DNA from: Hetaerina americana
Taxonomy: Eukaryota > Arthropoda > Insecta > Odonata > Calopterygidae
Length of the DNA stretch: 64,000 nt
Direction of reading: 5' to 3'
Assembly (NCBI GenBank): GCA_022747635.1
Contig: JAKTNV010000061.1
Span: 2,123,501-2,187,500 of the forward strand
Position numbers and translations under genes: made by a program. Of this stretch, positions 59,831-64,000 are shown one piece after another. Below the pieces are notes generated by a model. It was not told the origin of the DNA. It ran no database searches and saw nothing but the letters and a program-made list of their open reading frames with translations. Positions within the stretch are counted from its first letter, which is position 1, and every line of letters starts with the position of its first letter.

Positions 59831-62590
59831 ATTGCTGATGAATTCGTTCAAAACAATTAATCCTTAATTTCTGCTTATTTAGGCACGAGTGAGCTGATGT
59901 ACCCGTGTATTCTGGTGAATATATGTGCTAATGTTGCTGATTTACGGATGGTGGCCTAACAACCACCGCTACCCACCTTTGAGATGGATTTCGGGGTATT
60001 GTGTAATGTATGGGTTTTAAGGAATTTTATTTGAATAAGAAAGCAAAGAGGAGGAGATTAAAAGAGGAATTGAAATTATTAACTATGTGAAACAGCTACT
60101 GGAAGACATTAACGCAAAGAATAATAAAGGGATGAAGACATTTATGCTCTAGTATTGAGAAATCTCTCCATTGATTGCTGATGAGGAAGTATTTTTAAAA
60201 AATATTTTAAAAGACGTGCAGATAGAATTTTACCTTTCAGAATCGGTTCCTTTTTCTTGTTGCTTGAAAAATGTGACGTTTTACCGACAAACTTGACCAT
60301 GTGTGCATTAATCTTATGCAAAGCTCTTGGGAGTAGAAATTTTTCTGAGAATCAGTACAACTGCTTCCGATAGTTAACTTCACAGTTATATGGTCCCAAG
60401 TTAAGAAAATTATTTGCGCGTCGCCTTTCATCCTTTGGATTTACTTTATTAATCTCTGGTTAGTAGGTAACCAACTGGTTCACATCTCGTCCCAATATTA
60501 ATACGGCATGCATGTAAATTACACCTAATTCTTGGGGATTGGTTTTCGATTCAATAGGCAGGAAATAAATGGCGTTTTTCAGTTAGTTTCCTTTTGTCTT
60601 AATTAAATGTATATAATTAAAGGCTTGATGACTTCAAGTGAACACGATGGGGTTATAACATTCCGCACGAAAATATTTACCATTACACCGGGACTTTCCG
60701 GCTATAGAAAAGGTTGGACGGCAAGGGGATTCATTAAAAATAATAAAATTCTGCACAAAAATACATCTTGCCTTGTGATTTTATTGCTTCCTTTTGAGCT
60801 TAATATTTCTTGCAGGTTGTTAAGAATAATTTAGCTTGTGCTACCCTGGTGCAGCGCATTCCTTTAAGAATTCTTTAGACATAATAGAACCAACAAAATA
60901 ATAATAAATTTTAAGTCCTTATCAGACAGCACTTATTCAAAGCAGGTTCACGGAACGCCAGAACTTTGGGAGGGGTCATTAAGTGCAGGGATAAGTAATA
61001 GTTTCCGGAGTCATTATTCTTCGTTGACGCGATAATTTTTCCGATAGTAACTTGCCCATACCATTTCCCTTCCACCGTTTGGGAACGGTTGGTACCTAGA
61101 GTACGAAACAATAGTGGGTATAAGATTGGAAGAAAGTATTTTAATTATGAATGATTCACTAAACAATTATCACCAGCTCGTCGAGATATGATACAGTTTG
61201 CTGTTTTCCTCTATTCGGGCTTGTGCGTCGCAATGACTGACGTCAGATCGACATTCGTCCGGCAAGTTCGTAGATTTCGAAATCCAACCATGCCACTAAT
61301 ATCGTTTCCGGTCGAGCGAAAGTATTAGACCACGATAATGCCTTTTCCTGCAAAAGGAAAACAAGAATGTCGAGTAAATGATAAAAAATATAATCTTTTC
61401 CATTTTCTGTGACGCATTAGTTTGATTAAGTTCCACTCGCGACAATTATATCGCTATTTTAACTGAGGCAAGGTGACGTTTGCGCTAATGGATTGAATTG
61501 AATATCTTATCATCGAAACGAGAGATCTATATGGAAGTCAAACAACCATTTCCCGTCTCATTTGAAATCAATGAAAATTATCGCGTAATATGATCGTTTA
61601 AAAAAAGTCTCGTTTGAAATGTACCTTTCGGTATAACTGAAATCTTATACGAAAAACGACTATTCGAATGGGACTTTAATGGATGTGTTCATCTTTGTTC
61701 TCAGTTTACAGCAAATAAATCATTCATGAACATTTACGGGTAAAACTCATTTCGAACTGGCGACATTCTCATACTTACATCGGGTTATATTGTTTTCTTT
61801 ATTACATACATCTCCGTTCACAAGCTCTAAAAATTATAATTAAAGTTTTACTTATTTAGTTCAGTGACTCATCCCTCTCCAATCATTTAAGCAAATCGGG
61901 TGACCGTTTTAGTGTTTAAACTATAGGATACGCCTATCTGAGAACAAGCCTTGGCATGGGTATGAAGGACGCGATGCCCTCTTAAATGACGCGGAAATAG
62001 ACAACCTCGTAGTAGGGCGTGAACAGACGCCTCGATGTGTTTAGCTAAATCGGCTTTTATTTAAAGAGGTGCTCGTTTTCTTGATATGGAGGTAACGCCT
62101 ATGGAGACGCCTCGTCTTGGAAACCTTTGACGACTCCACCCGCATCTCTTACTTCGAACTTCCGAGATCGAACGCTAGAGGCTCTTCAATCTTGCCACCT
62201 CTAAAGCTTTACTGCATTTATAATGTACGGTCATAATTGCATGTTACGCCATTTTTGACCTAATTGATATAAATATCAAAAATGCAAAACTGGGAGGTTA
62301 TAACTTGACCTCGTACTTTAAAAATGACATTCTGGATCAGTTATTTCAAAATGGAACCAACAAAAGCCACAAAAAAAGATATTTGATGTTAGGGTAAACA
62401 TGTTGACTATCATAATAAGTTGGTTATACTTGGTCGCCATTTTAATGCGTAATTAGAACTCATACTTGTATCGCAGCCACCAAAACTTATAGTTATTATT
62501 AAGTGTTCTTCCGGTTAAGGAAGATTTTGGATGGACACCACTACGAAATAAATATTTTGTGACTCCTAACAAAACACAAAATTCATCATC
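59831..62590. other. AT-rich sequence
   Basis: No ORF longer than 75 codons and no recognised repeat in about 2.7 kb. A CG-containing patch at 61195-61330 is the only compositional change. Confidence 0.3.
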
Positions 62591-62591
62591 C

Positions 62592-62995
62592 TACTCTACA
62601 TCAGGTCCCTCTTCATCTCTGAGTACTTTCTTCCTCCCTTCATCCCGACCAACATTCCTATTCTGTTCCTTCCCTTTTCTCGTTTGCCTAACAGTCTCCC
62701 CTCTATTACAGTCTTCAACATCCCACTACCGATCAATACGCCCTTCATCCATTTTTCCTGCCTCCATAGGATTTCTCCCAACAAACCCCTCTCTTCGCCT
62801 ACCATACCAAGTACTTCCCCATTTGTTTTCCTTCAGGCCCAGTTTACCTTCTCCATTCGTCTCCACTCTAATATTTCGAAAGCCTCCAATCTACTTCAAT
62901 CATCCGGCTTCAGTTACCACGTTTCCGTGCCGTACATAACTACGCTCCATACCAAAGTTTTTACAGGCCTTTTCCTTACATCCTTGTAAAAGGAA
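62592..62995 (-). pseudogene. LINE ORF2 C-terminal relic
   Basis: The minus strand reads KTLVWSVVMYGTETW, then RLEAFEILEWRRMEKVNW, then TNGEVLGMVGEERGLLGEIL, then KTVIEGRLLGKREKGRNRIG. This is the classic tail of LINE ORF2 (VWSV.LYG.ETW, WRRM.K..W, N..VL..VGE.R, VIEGR..GKRGRGRPR). In-frame stops follow ETW and NW. It is the fullest of five related tails in the window. Confidence 0.88.
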
Positions 62996-63445
62996 CCTTG
63001 GGTGTGAATAAAAGGTAATACTCAGCGCGGTATAAATATCAAAGGCGCTTAATCTTTAACCCTGTATTTCGGTATAAGAATCCTTATCAGGAATACTATG
63101 TGCAGGAATGGGAAAGGAATTGAACTCCAATCACTTTAAGTGATTTACTTGGAAGATTTTTTTCACAAAATACAAAAACTTCTTTAAATGCAGGATACAT
63201 GTAACTCAATTATTGAAAAATAATTGTTCAAATCATATCAATTATTTATTAGTTATTAACCTACATATATTAGCTGACACGCTTAGGACGATAAAGGTGA
63301 GAAACGAGTGTTTAAATATAAAATTTGAACGATAAAATCGGAACCGATTAAAAGGAAAAGATATTATTAATGCATGATTTATTACGTATTATATTCATTA
63401 ACAATCTATATGCATTTAAACGGTGTTTAAAATCAATGCAGAAGG
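62996..63445. other. AT-rich sequence
   Basis: Nothing recognised. Confidence 0.3.
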
Positions 63446-63449
63446 ATTT

Positions 63450-63720
63450 TCACCTGGAGGTCCAGTTTTTTTCCATGTTCTCCTTCATGCCTCTAGTTTC
63501 CTAGGGATATTTAATATTCGAAAAATTACCCACAACTTGGGTATGGCTGAGGGTGCTCAGTGGTATTATCAGGAATTTAACCCAGCACTTAGCCCAGCCC
63601 AGTATATTACACACCGGTTTACCACACCCAAAAATTCATGCATTCAATTGGACGTTGGTAGGGGGCAGTTCCAGGCATTCTATAGGTAGGGGTAAGTTCC
63701 TTTCCTGGTGCCGCGTATGT
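63450..63720 (-). mobile_element. Diverged tRNA-derived SINE, family 1
   Basis: AACTTGGGTATGGCTGAGGG, GTGCTCAGTGG and AGGAATTTAACCCAGCACTT align in order with the reverse-strand copy at 28.3 kb. The B-box complement is decayed (AATTTAACC). Flanks to 63720 are less certain. Confidence 0.5.
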
Positions 63721-63807
63721 TGACTAGGAATACCTGAAATCCGAAGAAAACCCAGCTAGGTCGAGTGTCCAGAAGTGTCTCAAGGATTTCATCTTTATTT
63801 TATTATT

Positions 63808-63880
63808 TATGAATGTACCCTGTTAGCCACCGCTAGGGTGAGTGGCAGAGGGTGAATACACACCAGAATAAGGTTTACGC
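63808..63880 (-). repeat. LINE 3'-tail fragment
   Basis: TACCCTGTTAGCCACCGCTA then GTGAGTGGCAGAGGGTG is a close relative of the tail at 41.66 kb, next to an ATTTATTTTATT A/T-rich end. Confidence 0.65.
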
Positions 63881-64000
63881 GAACATGACCCTACTGCGGT
63901 CATGTTCGGGTAATTTTTAATTCTGTTGGCTTAATTGTTGGCTTTTCCACATGTTCCCCGTATGTTTTTCACCCGGGAGTGATTGTGAGTGAGTGTAACG
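63881..64000. other. Unremarkable window end
   Basis: A short inverted repeat (CATGACC...GGTCATG) lies at about 63884-63906. Nothing else. Confidence 0.3.

Noticed and set aside
62559..62989. Plus-strand serine/proline-rich ORFs of 101-126 codons
   Set aside because: They are antisense shadows of the LINE relic on the minus strand.

Overview
This is a eukaryotic, AT-rich, gene-poor and repeat-laden window with no prokaryotic features. The one host coding segment I can support is a 46-nt exon on the minus strand (3709-3754). It encodes homeodomain residues 31-46, reading EELAMKIGLTEARIQ, with a consensus splice acceptor and donor. The residues match the Drosophila aristaless (al) homeodomain as I remember it. 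The exon size, phase and boundary match the small homeodomain exon of the aristaless/ARX family. I infer an arthropod, most likely an insect, but I cannot name the species.

Neither the preceding exon (homeodomain N-terminal half) nor the next one (VWFQNRRAK) was found by eye in the window. The simplest reading is that bases 3755-64000 lie mainly in one very long intron (at least 60 kb) and bases 1-3708 in the next intron. Everything else annotated would then be intronic repeats, possible regulatory DNA, or unexplained sequence.

Layout. 1-11 kb: the exon, long C-rich or G-rich strand-asymmetric islands, and a non-LTR reverse transcriptase relic (7.66-8.05 kb). 11-20 kb: a tRNA-derived SINE, a LINE relic, and a second SINE type with clear target-site duplications. 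20-25 kb: a degenerate mariner and the first Penelope-like module. 26.9-27.7 kb: an old tandem repeat of about 190 bp. 28-42 kb: SINEs and 5'-truncated LINE relics. 42-44 kb: a cluster of SINEs, TA microsatellites and Penelope-like modules, two of them in an almost perfect palindrome. 46-51 kb: a second palindrome, a reverse transcriptase relic, a CGATA-motif cluster and a second mariner with an intact transposase frame. 51-64 kb: a fold-back element, another Penelope-like module, microsatellites and LINE/SINE relics.

The most interesting points are the aristaless exon with its apparent giant intron, two nearly identical mariners (one intact), and a recurring module. That module consists of a hammerhead-ribozyme-like core, a conserved CGTGTGAGTG-type tag, and a TA microsatellite. 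It links most of the long TA tracts to Penelope-like retroelements.
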